Shown here one piece after another: positions 46,690 to 58,690 of a DNA stretch of 64,000 nt. Under the pieces are notes generated by a model. That model was not told the DNA's origin, did no database searches, and saw only the letters and a list, made by a program, of their open reading frames with translations. This DNA is from Trematomus loennbergii. Taxonomy: Eukaryota; Chordata; Actinopteri; Perciformes; Nototheniidae. The position numbers and the translations under genes were made by a program. Where the stretch lies: NCBI GenBank assembly GCA_012861695.1, contig JAAOOA010000606.1:65001-129000 (forward strand), written 5' to 3'. The number at the start of each line of letters is the position of its first letter. The stretch's first letter is position 1.

Positions 46690-47394
46690 TATATATATCT
46701 TGTTATTACCTGTCTCTCTCGCTCTCTGTATGTAATTTATTGGGAAATGTTTCTACATAATATTTTGTATTGCTTGTATTTGATATAATATTTTTCATTT
46801 TGTTTGTAATTGTTATTTTCTCTATTTCACTTTTTAAAGTATTTTTAATGTCTAACTTTATATGTCCAGTTCCGGTGATTGACCACCAGGGGGCGCCAAC
46901 ACTCAGCTTCTCCTCCCTGGTTGCATTTTATTTGACTTTTTTTGCAGTTGAATTATTTCACAAAATCAGAGACAGTGTGTTTTCTTTCTAATCAAATAAA
47001 CATGGTCATTGAAGGAAACTCATGTTAGGTTCAAAGGATGAAGTTCTTCTGCTCTTCAGAATCAGAACTGGCTTTATTACCTGTAGGTTCACACATAAGA
47101 GGAATTCGCTTTTGTAAATGTGGTGCATACAGAGACACAGAAAGAACAATACGGAGCAAATTCAGAGGCAAATATGATGCTTTTTATACGTGTTTACATA
47201 TTAAAACACATGATATGATATGATGCAGCACTGATATAACATGCTCTCCTCATTGACAAACGACATCGTTAAAATGCTCCTTTTGACCTCTTAGTGATAG
47301 AAATAAGATAATATATTATTCTATAATTGTATAATACTGTAATAAAGAGCCATTCTACATATCAGAATCAAAATCAGAATCCCTGAGTTAAGGT
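46690..47394. repeat. Internal repeat of the 0.7-kb satellite spacer
   Basis: Near copy of 44930-45612. Together with the following array it shows that spacer plus satellite was duplicated as one block in unit 2. The 47038-47223 frame is the third copy of the 7349-7531 frame and is not a gene. Confidence 0.9.
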
Positions 47395-49880
47395 TAAGTT
47401 TAGTAACTGTTAAGACCAAGTTCAGTTAAGGTTAAGACTAAGTTAAATTAAGGTTAAGACTAAGTTAAGTTACTGTTAAGACTAAGTTAAGTTAAGGTTA
47501 AGACTAAGTTAAGTACTACTAAGACTAAGTTAAGTAAGGTTAAGACAAGTTAAGACTAAGTTAGTTAAGGTTAAGACTAAGTTAAGTTACTGTTAAGACT
47601 AAGTTAAGACTGAGTTAAGTTACTGTTAAGACTAAGTTAAGACTAAGTTAAGTTACTGTTAAGACTAAGTTAAGACTAAGTTAAGTTAAGGTTAAGACTA
47701 AGTTATTTAAACTAGAATCAGAATCCCTAAGTTAAGGTTAAGTTTAGTAATGTTAAGACAAGTTCAGTTAAGGTTAAGACTAAGTTAAATTAAGGTTAAG
47801 ACTAAGTTAAGTTACTGTTAAGACTAAGTTAAGTTAAGGTTAAGACTAACTTAAGTTAAGGTTAAGACTGAGTTAAGTTACTGTTAAGACTAAGTTAAGT
47901 TAAGGTTAAGACTAAGTTAAGTTACTGTTAAGACTAAGTTAAGTTAAGGTTAAGACTAAGTTAAGACTAAGTTAAGTTACTGTTAAGACTAAGTTAAGTT
48001 ACTATTAAGACTAAGTTAAGACTAAGTTAAGTTAAGGTTAAGACTAAGTTAAGTTACTATTAAGACTAAGTTAAGACTAAGTTAAGTTACTATTAAGACT
48101 AAGTTAAGTTACTATTAAGACTAAGTTAAGTTAAGGTTAAGACTAAGTTAAGTTACTATTAAGACTAAGTTAAGACTAAGTTGTTACTATTAAGACTAAG
48201 TTAAGACTAAGTTAAGTTAAGGTTAAGACTAAGTTAAGTTACTATTAACTAAGTTAAGACTAAGTTAAGTTAAGGTTAAGACTAAGTTAAGTTACTATTA
48301 AGACTAAGTTAAGACTAAGTTAAGTTAAGGTTAAGACTAAGTTAAGTTACTATTAAGACTAAGTTAAGACTAAGTTAAGTTACTTTAAGACTAAGTTAAG
48401 TTACTATTAAGACTAAGTTAAGACCAAGTTCAGTTAAGGTTAAGACTAAGTTAAGTTAAGGTTAAGACTAAGTTAAGACTAAGTTAAGTTAAGGTTAAGA
48501 CTAAGTTAAGTTACTGTTAAGACTAAGTTAAGTTACTGTTAAGACTAAGTTAAGTTACTGTTAAGACTAAGTTAAGACTAAGTTAAGTTACTGTTAAGAC
48601 TAAGTTAAGACTAAGTTAAGACTAAGTTAAGACTAAGTTAAGTTACTGTTAAGACTAAGTTAAGTTAAGGTTAACACTAAGTTAAGTTACTATTAAGACT
48701 AAGTTAAGTTACTATTAAGACTAAGTTAAGACTAAGTTAAGACTAAGTTAAGTTACTGTTAAGACTAAGTTAAGTTAAGGTTAAGACTAAGTTAAGTTAC
48801 TGTTAAGACTAAGTTAAGTTAAGGTTAAGACTAAGTTAAGACTAAGTTAAGTTACTGTTAAGACTAAGTTAAGTTACTATTAAGACTAAGTTAAGACTAA
48901 GTTAAGTTAAGGTTAAGACTAAGTTAAGTTACTATTAAGACTAAGTTAAGACTAAGTTAAGACTAAGTTAAGACTAAGTTAAGACTAAGTTAAGTTACTA
49001 TTAAGACTAAGTTAAGTTACTATTACGACTAAGTTAAGTTAAGGTTAAGACTAAGTTAAGTTACTATTAAGACTAAGTTAAGACTAAGTTAAGTTACTAT
49101 TAAGACTAAGTTAAGTTACTATTAAGACTAAGTTAAGACTAAGTTAAGTTAAGGTTAAGACTAAGTTAAGTTACTATTAAGACTAAGTTAAGTTACTATT
49201 AAGACTAAGTTAATACTAAGTTAAGTTACTATTAAGACTAAGTTAAGTTACTATTAAGACTAAGTTAAGACTAAGTTAAGTTAAGGTTAAGACTAAGTTA
49301 AGTTACTATTAAGACTAAGTTAAGACTAAGTTAAGTTACTATTAAGACTAAGTTAAGTTACTGTTAAGACTAAGTTAAGTTACTATTAAGACTAAGTTAA
49401 GACTAAGTTATGTTAAGGTTAAGACTAAGTTAAGTTACTATTAAGACTAAGTTAAGACTAAGTCAAGTTACTATTAAGACTAAGTTAAGTTACTATTAAG
49501 ACTAAGTTAAGACTAAGTTAAGTTACTATTAAGACTAAGTTAAGTTACTATTAAGACTAAGTTAAGACTAAGTTAAGTTAAGGTTAAGACTAAGTTAAGT
49601 TACTATTAAGACTAAGTTAAGTTACTATTAAGACTAAGTTAAGACTAAGTTAAGTTAAGGTTAAGACTAAGTTAAGTTACTGTTAAGACTAAGTTAAGTT
49701 ACTATTAAGACTAAGTTAACTTACTATAAAGACAAAGTTAAGACCAAGTTCAGTTAAGGTTAAGACTAAGTTAAGTTAACGTTAAGACTAAGTTAAGACT
49801 AAGTTAAGTTTAAGGTTAAGACTAAGTTAAGACTAAGTTAAGTTACTGTTCAGACTAAGTTAAGTTAAGGTTGAGACTAA
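47395..49880. repeat. TTAAG-rich satellite, second array of unit 2
   Basis: About 2.5 kb of AAGACTAAGTTAAGTTACTA-type blocks, including one internal restart with TTTAAACTAGAATCAGAATC (47705). There is no stop in some frames because of the biased content, but no gene. Confidence 0.95.
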
Positions 49881-50536
49881 GTGATTTAAACTAGAATCAG
49901 AATCCCTTTATCTGTGCTGCAACGGGGACATTTACATGAGAACACAGCAGAGTAGTGCAGATGAAGTAAACAGACTGACATGGTAACAAAGTCAAAAAGA
50001 ACTATGTATGCAGACGTGAAGAAGCACGATAAGTCAAAGAGAAGTACACCATGGTGTTACAAAGTGACTATATATAACGAAAGAGATAGCTGCTACTGTT
50101 TGCAGATGGATTGCTTTTTAAGAAACAATAAAGTGTCAATTGCAGTACTTTTACTTGTGCTACTTAAAGTACATTTAGCTGATACCTCCTTACTACAAAA
50201 AAGGATGTGAGGACCTCTACAAAGAGACCCTTCCTCACCAGCAGCAGGGACACAGTGACACATTGGCATGAATAATGTTTCATCTTTATGTCCTTATTTC
50301 TGACATTACTACTCTGTTCACACTTTATCTCAGAATCTCACTCTGGAGGGAACACAGGGATTTGTACCCTTTGCAGACCTTTGACATGCACTAAAACCTA
50401 TTGAACTACAGGAGAGGAAAGAGCTTAGTTTGATTTCTAATGTTCTTGTTTATTATGCCTTCATTACATGTCTTGTTTCCAACAGGTAGACATCAATCAA
50501 ATATCCACATTTAGGAGATTATTTAACTGTGTTTTG
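49881..50536. other. Duplicated segment with the empty DIRS site
   Basis: It matches 8636-9096 joined to 16244-16430. At 50351-50353 a single AAC stands where unit 1 carries the DIRS element, in CTGGAGGGAACACAGGG. Homology ends at GTTTTGA (50537), where a TG microsatellite begins. Confidence 0.93.
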
Positions 50537-50551
50537 ACGAACGTGCGTGCG

Positions 50552-50595
50552 TGTGTGTGTGTTGGTGTGTGTGTTGTGTGTGTGTGTGTTGTGTT

Positions 50596-50670
<75 letters not shown>
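50552..50670. repeat. (TG)n microsatellite
   Basis: About 120 bases, interrupted by GTTGTG and GGTG. It runs directly into the coding exon at 50672 and would be its acceptor tract. Confidence 0.95.
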
Positions 50671-50671
50671 C

Positions 50672-51017
50672 AGGCTGGACGGGGCTCCCTGCAGTGTCTC
50701 TAATGCTCGCCGCCTGCTCTCTCACTGTGAGCACGTGTTCAGCCGCTACAGACTGGCCTACCAACAGAACCTTCTGGATGTCAGCAAGGCTCTGCTGCAG
50801 GACACACACTCCTCTGGATACCTGAGGGACCGGCTGGCCAGCTGATCCAATCCCCACCAGAACCACCGGCTGGAATACAGAGAGCTGCAGGGATGTGGTG
50901 TTCCTGTGCTGGTCCCTGAAGGCAGCATCTCCCTGCTCCAATGGGATTCCTCCGTGGGATTATTGCAGAAAATAATCTCTGTGTCAAACAAACTCACACG
51001 TTTAGTTCAGCAGTGAG
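50672..51017 (+). pseudogene. Unidentified terminal coding exon, one frame break
   Basis: After TGTTCAG the frame reads RLDGAPCSVSNARRLLSHCE and continues through YQQNLLDVSKALLQ to a TGA at 50843-50845. In a second frame, after RLA, sequence of the same quality continues: LEYRELQGCGVPVLVPEGSI, SLLQWDSSVGLLQKII, to a stop TGA at 51015-51017. The two frames look like one exon with a one-base break near 50845, or like alternative ends. Codon choice, hydrophobic pattern and absence of repeats argue for a real vertebrate protein, helical and partly amphipathic. I do not recognise the family. No counterpart is visible in unit 1. Confidence 0.55.
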
Positions 51018-52380
51018 GAATCTACTCACCACACACCTTAGTTCAGACTAACAACCAAAAACACATTCAGAAGACCATTGACTTCCAGACCTGGGGACAG
51101 GAAGTGGTAACATGCTGACTCATTTCAGGGTTTAGGACTCATTCCTGCACCACTGATGATTCTCTCTTTGAAACGGATGATTCAAAATCTTCACAGAAAT
51201 GATGAAATTACACTTTAAAAATGTACATTAAAGACTCTTTCTAACGTGTGTGGACTTAGTGGATATATTTGTATGTATAATAAAATACAATGATTTCTTT
51301 AGTTTTTTACAGCGGATCTGAAAAGTACAACCATGTAAATGATTAAATCAGTATACAGAAGATAATAATAATAATAGGTAATACTCAGGTACTTCAAAAC
51401 TGCACAATACTTACAGAAAATGTACTTTATTTCCAGTAACTCACAGTCAGCTGTTGGGCTCTAAGTGTGTGGGTGTAGGTTTCTGTTTGTCCACTAGATG
51501 GTAGTCCAAGCTCTGTTTTCTCCTCAAGTCTTTTCTGTGATTTCCACCTGAGCGATGAACAGAGGTGGAAGAAGTACTCAGATCTTGTACTGTAGTAAAA
51601 GTAGAAGTACTCAGATCTTGTACTTGAGTAAAAGTAGAAGTACTCAAACTACTGATGAAAGAACTGGAAACACAGACTAAAGGTAATGTGTGTATATTAT
51701 ATATATATATATATAACACCACACACTATAATGAACTGCGTTTAGCTCAGATATAGATGATATCTGCTCCGTCTAGGTTTGCCCCACTACTAGTTAGTAT
51801 CGGGGGTTCTTCAGTCTTCTGCAAGAAGAACTGAGTTCAAGAGGAACTGATTTCAAATGTTCTTCAGTCTCCTTATATCCTCTTTTTCACGTGGTTTGTC
51901 ACATCAGGTGTCCTTCTTTGTTGCTTTATGGTTAAATGTTCACTTCCCGCAAGGAAGTGCATAACAGATGTTCATCTCCTCGAAAGAGGAAGTGCGTACT
52001 TTGCTACATAGGTCTTTACAAGTACCCATGTAAGGATTTCTGTTATACATCCTGTTTATATTGCTAAAGCGTTAAACTATACGATACATGACTATGGCAT
52101 TCAGAGTTTAACACAGTTTTTAACATATTTAAGCTTTATATAATAAAATACATTGTTCCATTTTCTTCCTTTCTTCAACAGTTGACATAGCCGCCATTTT
52201 ATTAAACATTAAACAACACTTTCGGCCCTCAGCTAATTCAGACAGTATAATGAGATATGGCCCACAGATTAAACTTGTCATATATTGTACTACTTCAATA
52301 TATATGTACAAATATATATCACGGTATTCATGTGTGCCCACCTTTCTTTCTATCTGCTCTCATTATAATCACTCTGAAGT
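51018..52380. other. Stretch with one interspersed repeat, no gene
   Basis: At 51560-51650 the block GGTGGAAGAAGTACTCAGAT and the repeated AGTAAAAGTAGAAGTACTCA belong to a repeat abundant in fish genomes. The TA-rich tract at 51695-51715 is a microsatellite. The remainder is unclassified and has no counterpart in unit 1. Confidence 0.5.
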
Positions 52381-52649
52381 TTCTGTTTGAAGGAATGAGC
52401 TGCTAACTCAATAAAGTAAACCCTCTGGAGAGCTGAGATGAAGGCTGTTGTGTTTCTTAAAGCATTTTCAAGAATCAACAATCATTGACCTTTTGATTCA
52501 TCTGTCCAACTTATAACTGAACTGATAAGGAGAGATTCATCACCCAATGAAAGACTCTCTGATAAAAACACTTCTGACAGTAAAGACACAATCAGTGAGC
52601 CAGATTTAAAACAGCAACCCTTAAACCCAGGACAGGAAGTGGTCTCCTC

Positions 52650-53205
52650 CTACAGAGGACACAGAGACGCTGAGGAGCCATATAACCCTAACCAAACCCA
52701 GCATAGAGAGGTTCAGTGAATGTGGTTCTGAAGGTGTGGAGGTGGGTCAGTGTGTCAGAGGAGACTCTGTAGAAGGAGAGAGAGCCAGCAGGATGATCCA
52801 GATACACTGCTACTCTACGAGAGGAGGAGGAGGAGGAGGAGGAGGAGGAGGAGGAGGAGGAGGGGGAGATGCTTGTTTCTCTCTTATTGTGCCTGACAGA
52901 GTAACCTATATCAGAGCAGTTCAGACTCCAGGACTGATCATTCTCTCCAAACCCAGTCCCCTCCGCCTCCTTTCCTCCTGATTCCTCTGTAAGTCACTGC
53001 TATATCACCCTTCCTCTCCACTCGACCTCCCAGTAACAGCGACCAGTCAGAGCTTCTCTGCACATCAGCTGAGAACAGGAGTCAAACCTCTCTGGATGAT
53101 CAGGATATGGCTGCTTCTCTCCCACACATGTCACCTTCCTGTTGTCCTCAGACAGTTTGAGGTATCTCTGTGCTGTGTTTGAGTCCAGGGTGAGTCCACA
53201 GGAAT
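52650..53205 (-). pseudogene. B30.2 (PRY-SPRY) exon of NLR copy 2
   Basis: It starts with DSCGLTLDSNTA after CTCCTCAG and keeps LSEDNRKVT and GRCYWEVEWRGR. The frame ends at once, because a base is missing at about 53003-53008 (TATATCACCC, compared with TATATTAACCC in copy 1). In the right frame the rest follows, including the serine run coded at 52819-52867 (about 15 triplets) and, unlike copy 1, an unbroken HPAGSLSFYRVS region. A stop at 52688-52690 would end it about 12 residues earlier than copy 1. Confidence 0.85.
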
Positions 53206-53451
53206 CTGAGGAGAGACACAGACAGCAGTTTATCACCAGACTCACCTGAAGGCTTTCCTCTCTGTTAGTGATCTTTCTATAACAGCGCTCTATAAGAGTC
53301 ATGTATTATTATTATAAAGTTTAAAGGTGATGCAGCTAGTTCAGCAGGTTCTGACCCAGTTGCTGAAAGACTCCAGCTGCACATGTTCAAGTGACATGCT
53401 TCAATCACTTTGAGCACACCATCACTAGAGACCTGATCTAAGGGGTAACAC

Positions 53452-53468
53452 TCTGATCTCTCTCTCTC

Positions 53469-53523
<55 letters not shown>
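53452..53523. repeat. (CT)n microsatellite
   Basis: Counterpart of 21036-21140, shorter. A LINE-derived fragment begins right at its right edge. Confidence 0.96.
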
Positions 53524-53527
<4 letters not shown>

Positions 53528-54560
53528 GAGTGTGTGAGGAACGGTCGGAGGAGCGTGGTGTGAGTGAGTTACTAACTTTTTCACACGTTTTTCTACTAAC
53601 ATATTTATTGTTTTATGTTAAATATTGTGAATGAGAGTGGAGAGGGAACCAGCGGGATTGCTCGGCCCATGCGGGGAGCTACCGGAGCTACGGCCCCTGT
53701 TCCGGGGCTGACGTGCCCGCTCCTGCTACACCCGTGCCCGCTCTGCACCCGCACCCGGTGCAGCCGTGCTCGTGGCCACCGTGCCCGCACTCGCTGTGCC
53801 CAATGTAGCCGTGCCTGTGCCTGTGTTACCCGCAGCAGCGATGCCAGGCGGGTTTGTGTTTGGTCCCCTGATGGCAGTTAAAGCCCCAGTGTTTGCGGGT
53901 GTTAATATGAAAGCAGTTGTGGAGGCTGAAGCTCAGGTCAGGGCTGGATGCAGAGAGGGTGTGATGGAGTGCTCAGAGCGGGAGCTGCAGGTTGTCTCTG
54001 GGACAGTGAGGCAGAGCAGGGGGGAAATCAGCTGGTTATGATGGAGTAGATATGGAGTCTGACTCTGAATCAGATAGTGTCTCCGTATCTGACAGTGTTT
54101 CTCAGAGTGAGGGTCTCTACTCTTTTGAACAGATCCAGGAGTTTCTGGATGAAACTTTTGGGAAATCAGTAAATGTAAATAATTATTTCCCTGATGTTGA
54201 AAAGTTTGTTAAGTCAGCCACGACAATTCAGAAGGTTGTTGGGCTAGACTTACTTGATGAAAAAAAACGGTATCGCCTCAAGAAACACATCACTGCACTG
54301 AGGAAAGCTTTAAGCACCAAGACCAAAGTGCCTAAAAAAGGAGTCGTAAATTATGATCATACAACACCGGGTGTTTCCTCCTTACCGTCTTTTTCTATCT
54401 TTTTTCTTAATGGCCTGTCTCTCTTCTCCTCACATTCAGGCTTTAAGGGTAGCCTCATTCAATATGAATGGGGACAGAGACTGGGGTCTATGGTGGGGGG
54501 GTGGGGGGGGACAGCATGTCCTTAGCCATGGGACACATTTGAGTGCAGGAAGATCTTAGA
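53524..54560 (+). mobile_element. 5' part of a Tx1-like LINE (ORF1 remnant)
   Basis: After an untranslated leader, frames at 53615-54041 are Ala/Pro-rich and broken. A 157-codon frame at 54052-54525 begins MESDSESDSVSVSDSVSQSE and contains EQIQEFLDETFGKSVNVNNY, FPDVEKFVKSATTIQ and LDLLDEKKRYRLKKHITALR. This resembles the C-terminal region of ORF1 in fish Tx1/L1-like elements (from memory, the EEIxxFLxxT...YFPDVxxFxxS...YRLKK pattern). Near 54450, RVASFNMNG in another frame matches the usual start of the ORF2 endonuclease (VASFNxNG). The element then stops near 54500-54560. Unit 1 lacks it. Confidence 0.7.
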
Positions 54561-54609
54561 TCTTAAATCTTAAAATGATTTAACAAACGCCTGTTTGAGA
54601 CTCCTCAGT

Positions 54610-55375
54610 GCACACAAAAGCATAACTTGGAGAAATAAATAAATACTGATATGTTATTTAAGAGCACCTCGTGTGTACCATGTTGTCTTAATGTTATGAC
54701 TTGTATTCTCATAAATGATGCGGTAAGCAGAAGGACAGAATTACGTCTCAACTGAGGCCGTTTTGCTTTTCTATAGGTAGTATAAATAAGAGCATGGTTT
54801 TATATACTATCATGTTTAATCATGTTTTATGCCGTTTGCCAAGACTTGATAAGTCGCTCGTAAAACACAGGTATGCAAAGTAAGAGAACACCATGTTGGT
54901 GAATTGTACAGAAACATTAGTTTGATTTCATTTAAGTGGTGGATAGAGTTGCTGCGGGGGATTGAGACGCACAGGCTGCAGTGGAGACGCAGCGCACAGC
55001 TGATTGACAGCTGGAACACAAACCACCAGATAGGTCTCCTGTCCCCGGTACAAACACACTGACCTGACCTCCATGCTGCTACTCTGGTTCAAACTGCATC
55101 CACCAAACAATGTGATTTATCTCCACCTCCCCAAAAGAACCAAAATCTGACTCGGTGTGAAATGTCTTTTTTAGCTGTTCTGTCCTCATTCCTGCGATCT
55201 TCTTCTGCAGTCAGTCAGAATGAATATTAATACGGGGCGTTTCTTTGACTATTTATAGGCAAATATGGGCGTTACGTGAAGCCCGCAAAAGCTGCGCCGC
55301 ATTTCGAGTTGATTGTGATTTATAAAGGGAAACCGGCGTAGGACGTGCCGCACGCAAGGCTTTATAAATGAGGCC
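54610..55375. repeat. Third copy of the GAGGCCCC-terminated repeat
   Basis: The most complete copy in the window: it matches 1-983 along its length and 21190-21705 at the right, with a deletion around 54950. Non-coding. Confidence 0.7.
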
Positions 55376-55739
55376 CCTGGACCCACCTGAAGGCTTTACT
55401 CTCTGTTAGTGATCCTTTCTATAATAGCGCTATATAAGTGTCATGTATTATTATTATTATTATTATAGAGTTTAAAGGCGATGCATGCCAGTCATGTTTT
55501 AATGAATAAATAGCACCTCCATCATCTTTGTCTTTAGAGAGAAGCTGACTGATCCACACTTACACTTCCTCAGACCTGGTTTTAACCTCTGCTCTCCACC
55601 ATGGTCCAGCCTGGAGGAAGAAACACAGTCAGGATGATGTTCTATCCAACATGAGTCCTAGCTGCTGGTACCTCGTGGAACAGAGGTTACTTTCTTAGAG
55701 CAAGCTTTTTTATTCTAATTTACTTTTTGTTGGCGTTTA

Positions 55740-56342
55740 GTGTCAAACATTGTCACAGCATATTGTACATTGCATCTTTACATGAAGGACATCCATCTGT
55801 TCATAGCTCTTCTCAGCAATATACACATGATGACACAAAAAGCACAGAGGAGAAAGACATAAAGAAAGAAATGAAAATAAAATAGAACAACAGTGAACAA
55901 TTAGGGAGTAGACATTTCTTTACAGCAGAGTTCTGGATCTGTGGAAACTAAGTCAGGCCTTTAGGGCTTTACAAAGTGAGTCCACTTCTCACAGGTTGGA
56001 GTAAATTGACCAATGTATGATTGACAGATGCTGTTATCTTTCCCATATTATAAATATCCATTGAGATGTCCATCCATCCATTTAGAGTCGGGCTATGCTT
56101 CGATAACCACTTCCTGGTTAATGCCTTTTCAGCAGAATGTTCAATAAGTATTTGTCCTTTCTCAAATTCCTAAAGTATAACATCTTGATCTCTAGAGGTA
56201 TTATGTCTTTGAAAATGTCTTGTAAGGCGTTGTGTATCTCCTTCCAGTAGTCTTTGATACCTGGACAGTCCCAGAATACATGGAAATGGTTTGCATTCTG
56301 GTCACCACAGTTCCTCCAACATATAGGGGGGGTCCTATCTCA
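55740..56342 (-). mobile_element. L1 LINE remnant, copy 2, 3' part
   Basis: Matches 22030-22640 of unit 1: the L1 3' end and the last part of ORF2 (HFHVFWDCPGIKDYW on the minus strand). It is interrupted at 56343 by a transposon and continues for only about 19 bases at 57300-57318. Confidence 0.8.
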
Positions 56343-57299
56343 TGCCCCTTTCACACCGGCGCTTTTCCAGCTCCGGCTCGGAGCTCCAAAAAATTGTCGG
56401 TCCAGAGGCAAGAGCTTCGGAGCTATGACGCGGCGTCGCTTACGTCTCTCTTACGTCGAGGCGTGCAGGAAACTAAACCCACCTCCCCTGAACATGGGTC
56501 GACTGAAGAGTCTCGTCATGTCTGCCTACAAGCAGTAGCGCTGAGCAAAGTGACTAGAAGGCAACCACACACTTATAAAAAAAAAACACACAAAGTCAGG
56601 CAACACTAACCAGGCTTCGTGTGATTCTGTTTTTTTGTACCTTACTTTGACCATCCGTTCGCTGTTATTGATCATTGTGGAGAGCAGGCAGACGTTTTGT
56701 TTGTTATTATAGCAGCTATCGGATGGAATCAATACATGGGCTGCACAGGTTGTCATGTCCGACTATCACAAGTAGAATCATAATGAAAAATTCGCCGGTA
56801 AAATGTGCCAAACAGCATCAATTCAGACTGACACACATTCACTTAAGGGGAACTGGGGATATGTACCAGCTGCTTGTGTGACAGTCAGACAGTGAATACT
56901 TTAGAGCCGTGTGAGCTAGCCCGGAGCTAACGGGAGAATACACTCCCGTGGAAGAGCAGCCAGCACTGCAGCGGTCGGTAAATGCCGCTGTAACACATTA
57001 ATAAACAATGAACCACGGCACTCTGGAGAAAAGTATAAGGTTGGAGAAGTCGTTATTTAATTTAATCTGGCTTCGTATGATTAAAAGCAACACGATCATC
57101 GACCCGACGCAGTCCCCCCCCCGTTGTTGTTGTGAGCTCCGTTGGGGAGAAAATCAGCGATGTAAACGGTGACGTCATGACGCAGCAGCGGCAGCTGGGC
57201 GGTGTGAACAGAGCGGGAGCTGAAAAGGGAAACCGGAGCTGAACCAGAAAAGCTCTAGCTAGGAGCTAGAAAGGGAAAAGCGCTGGTGTGAAAGCCGCA
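56343..57299. mobile_element. Miniature DNA transposon inserted in the L1 remnant, about 0.96 kb
   Basis: The ends are GCCCCTTTCACACCGGCGCT and, on the complement, GCGGCTTTCACACCAGCGCT. They continue with CTTTTCCAGCTCC and CTTTTCCCTTTCTAGCTCC. Unit 1 shows the empty site (22635-22645, CCTATCATAGTGG). A 3-bp duplication CAT/AAT is possible but not exact. TCACACCGGCG-type ends are common in fish Harbinger-like elements. No transposase. Confidence 0.8.
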
Positions 57300-57318
57300 A
57301 TAGTGGGACTTCTGAGAA

Positions 57319-57925
57319 CGATGCGATGGTGATTCCACTGTGCAAATGGGCAACATTACCTCTACTATGAAGGATGCTACAAGCCTGTCCATCTCTGCTT
57401 TGGTTACCGGTCCTCCACATTCTAATTTGTGCTGCTTCGGAGTCGGCGGTGGCGCACTCACAACATCCTCACTCTGGGTTCGGGGGTCCTTAGCTATTAG
57501 CTTCACCTTAGCATGTGTTCTTTGCAGGTGTGTGTTGAGGTTTGACGTGGTGTTTGCAGCAGTGGATAACAGCTTCTGGCCTGGACACAGTTTGCACCTC
57601 ACCGTCACATTCCTGTCTATTCTTCGGACAAACTCAAAATAATGGGCATACCTCCACCCCTCGAAAGTTATCGCTGACTCTGCCATGTTTATGCAGCATT
57701 GCACGCGGAGATGTGGATCTGCAAGTCGCGCAGATTACGTACATATAAACCTGCGGCGGAAACCCCTCTTGTCTGTCAGTGTGATTATGACTTATAAAAG
57801 TAACGAAGTAACGCGTGTCGGGGCAATGTTAGTAACTGTAGTGTGATTACTGAATTATAAAAGTAACGCGTTACACTACTCCGTTACCGACAAAAGTAAT
57901 ATTATTACAGTAACGCGTTACACCC
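57319..57925 (-). mobile_element. hAT transposon 5' end with BED-finger transposase fragment
   Basis: On the minus strand a frame from 57704 (or the ATG at 57686, MAES) encodes a BED zinc finger: VRCKLCPGQKLL, then SNLNTHLQRTHAK (Cys-x2-Cys ... His-x4-His). It continues with RLVASFIVEVMLPICTVESP, matching ZBED1/hAT transposases. It is cut off at about 57319, where unit 1 L1 sequence resumes. The 57800-57925 part has several GTAACGCGTTAC motifs, typical sub-terminal sites of fish hAT elements. Compared with unit 1, about 1.3 kb of L1 (22665-23999) is missing here, so the arrival involved a deletion. Confidence 0.8.
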
Positions 57926-58690
57926 AACTCGCTTTGCCTCGGAGTAGTCTTTACGTTTTTGCAAAATAGCTGGTGGGTAATCTCGGTCTAAATATCCCGT
58001 TCAAAAACACCTTTATTTTCCCATGGCTTGCGTATAATATCGTCTTTAGTTGAGTATCGGAGAAACTTGATCATTCTTGACGCGGCTTGTCCTCCCTGTC
58101 TCCGGAGGCCCTCGGTACGAGCGCCCGGTGCGCTCTTTCAATGCCGAGCTCCGTGGCGGGGGGGATCTCAATTGCCTCTTGTAGTAAACTCTTCACCAAG
58201 TCAACCATAGATGACCCCTCCGCTCCCTCTGGGACTTTATAAATCCTTATATCCTCCCGTCGGGATCTTCCTTCTTGGTCAGTCAGTTTATTTTCTTGCT
58301 GATTCATTACCTTTAATCCTGCTCAGCACCTTCCACGTTTTCAATTCTCATTTCTGCCTCCGCTATTTTAACGTTGCCGTTGGTAAGCTCGGATTTAATT
58401 TTGTTTATTTGTTGTTTTGTGTCTTTGCGAAAGTCCCGTATCTCCTCCAGAACTTTAGCTAAGCTAGCCACGTGCGGCTCTGCGCTAGCTTCCTCATCAT
58501 CAACCTGTGCAGGCGAGTTGTTTGTTGTATTTTCTTCGTTGGTAGACTCTGAGCCAATGTTTTTCTTTTGTCCATCCTTTCCTCCCATCTTCGCCCCGTT
58601 AACTATTTGTAATTTTACAGAGACATTTCTTATTTGGCAATTAAACGAGGCGAAATTAATCTCTTACCGGGGGAGAAGCTAGACTAGGCT
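57926..58690 (-). mobile_element. L1 ORF1 remnant, copy 2
   Basis: Counterpart of 24000-24760. The first frame (58588-58313) has EEIRDFRKDTKQQINKIKSE and AEAEMRIENVEGAEQD. The second (58307-58071) has LTDQEGRSRREDIRIYKVPE and LGIERAHRAL, the conserved centre of L1 ORF1 (the RRENIRIxGVPE and IERAHR motifs). A frame break separates them. Confidence 0.85.
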
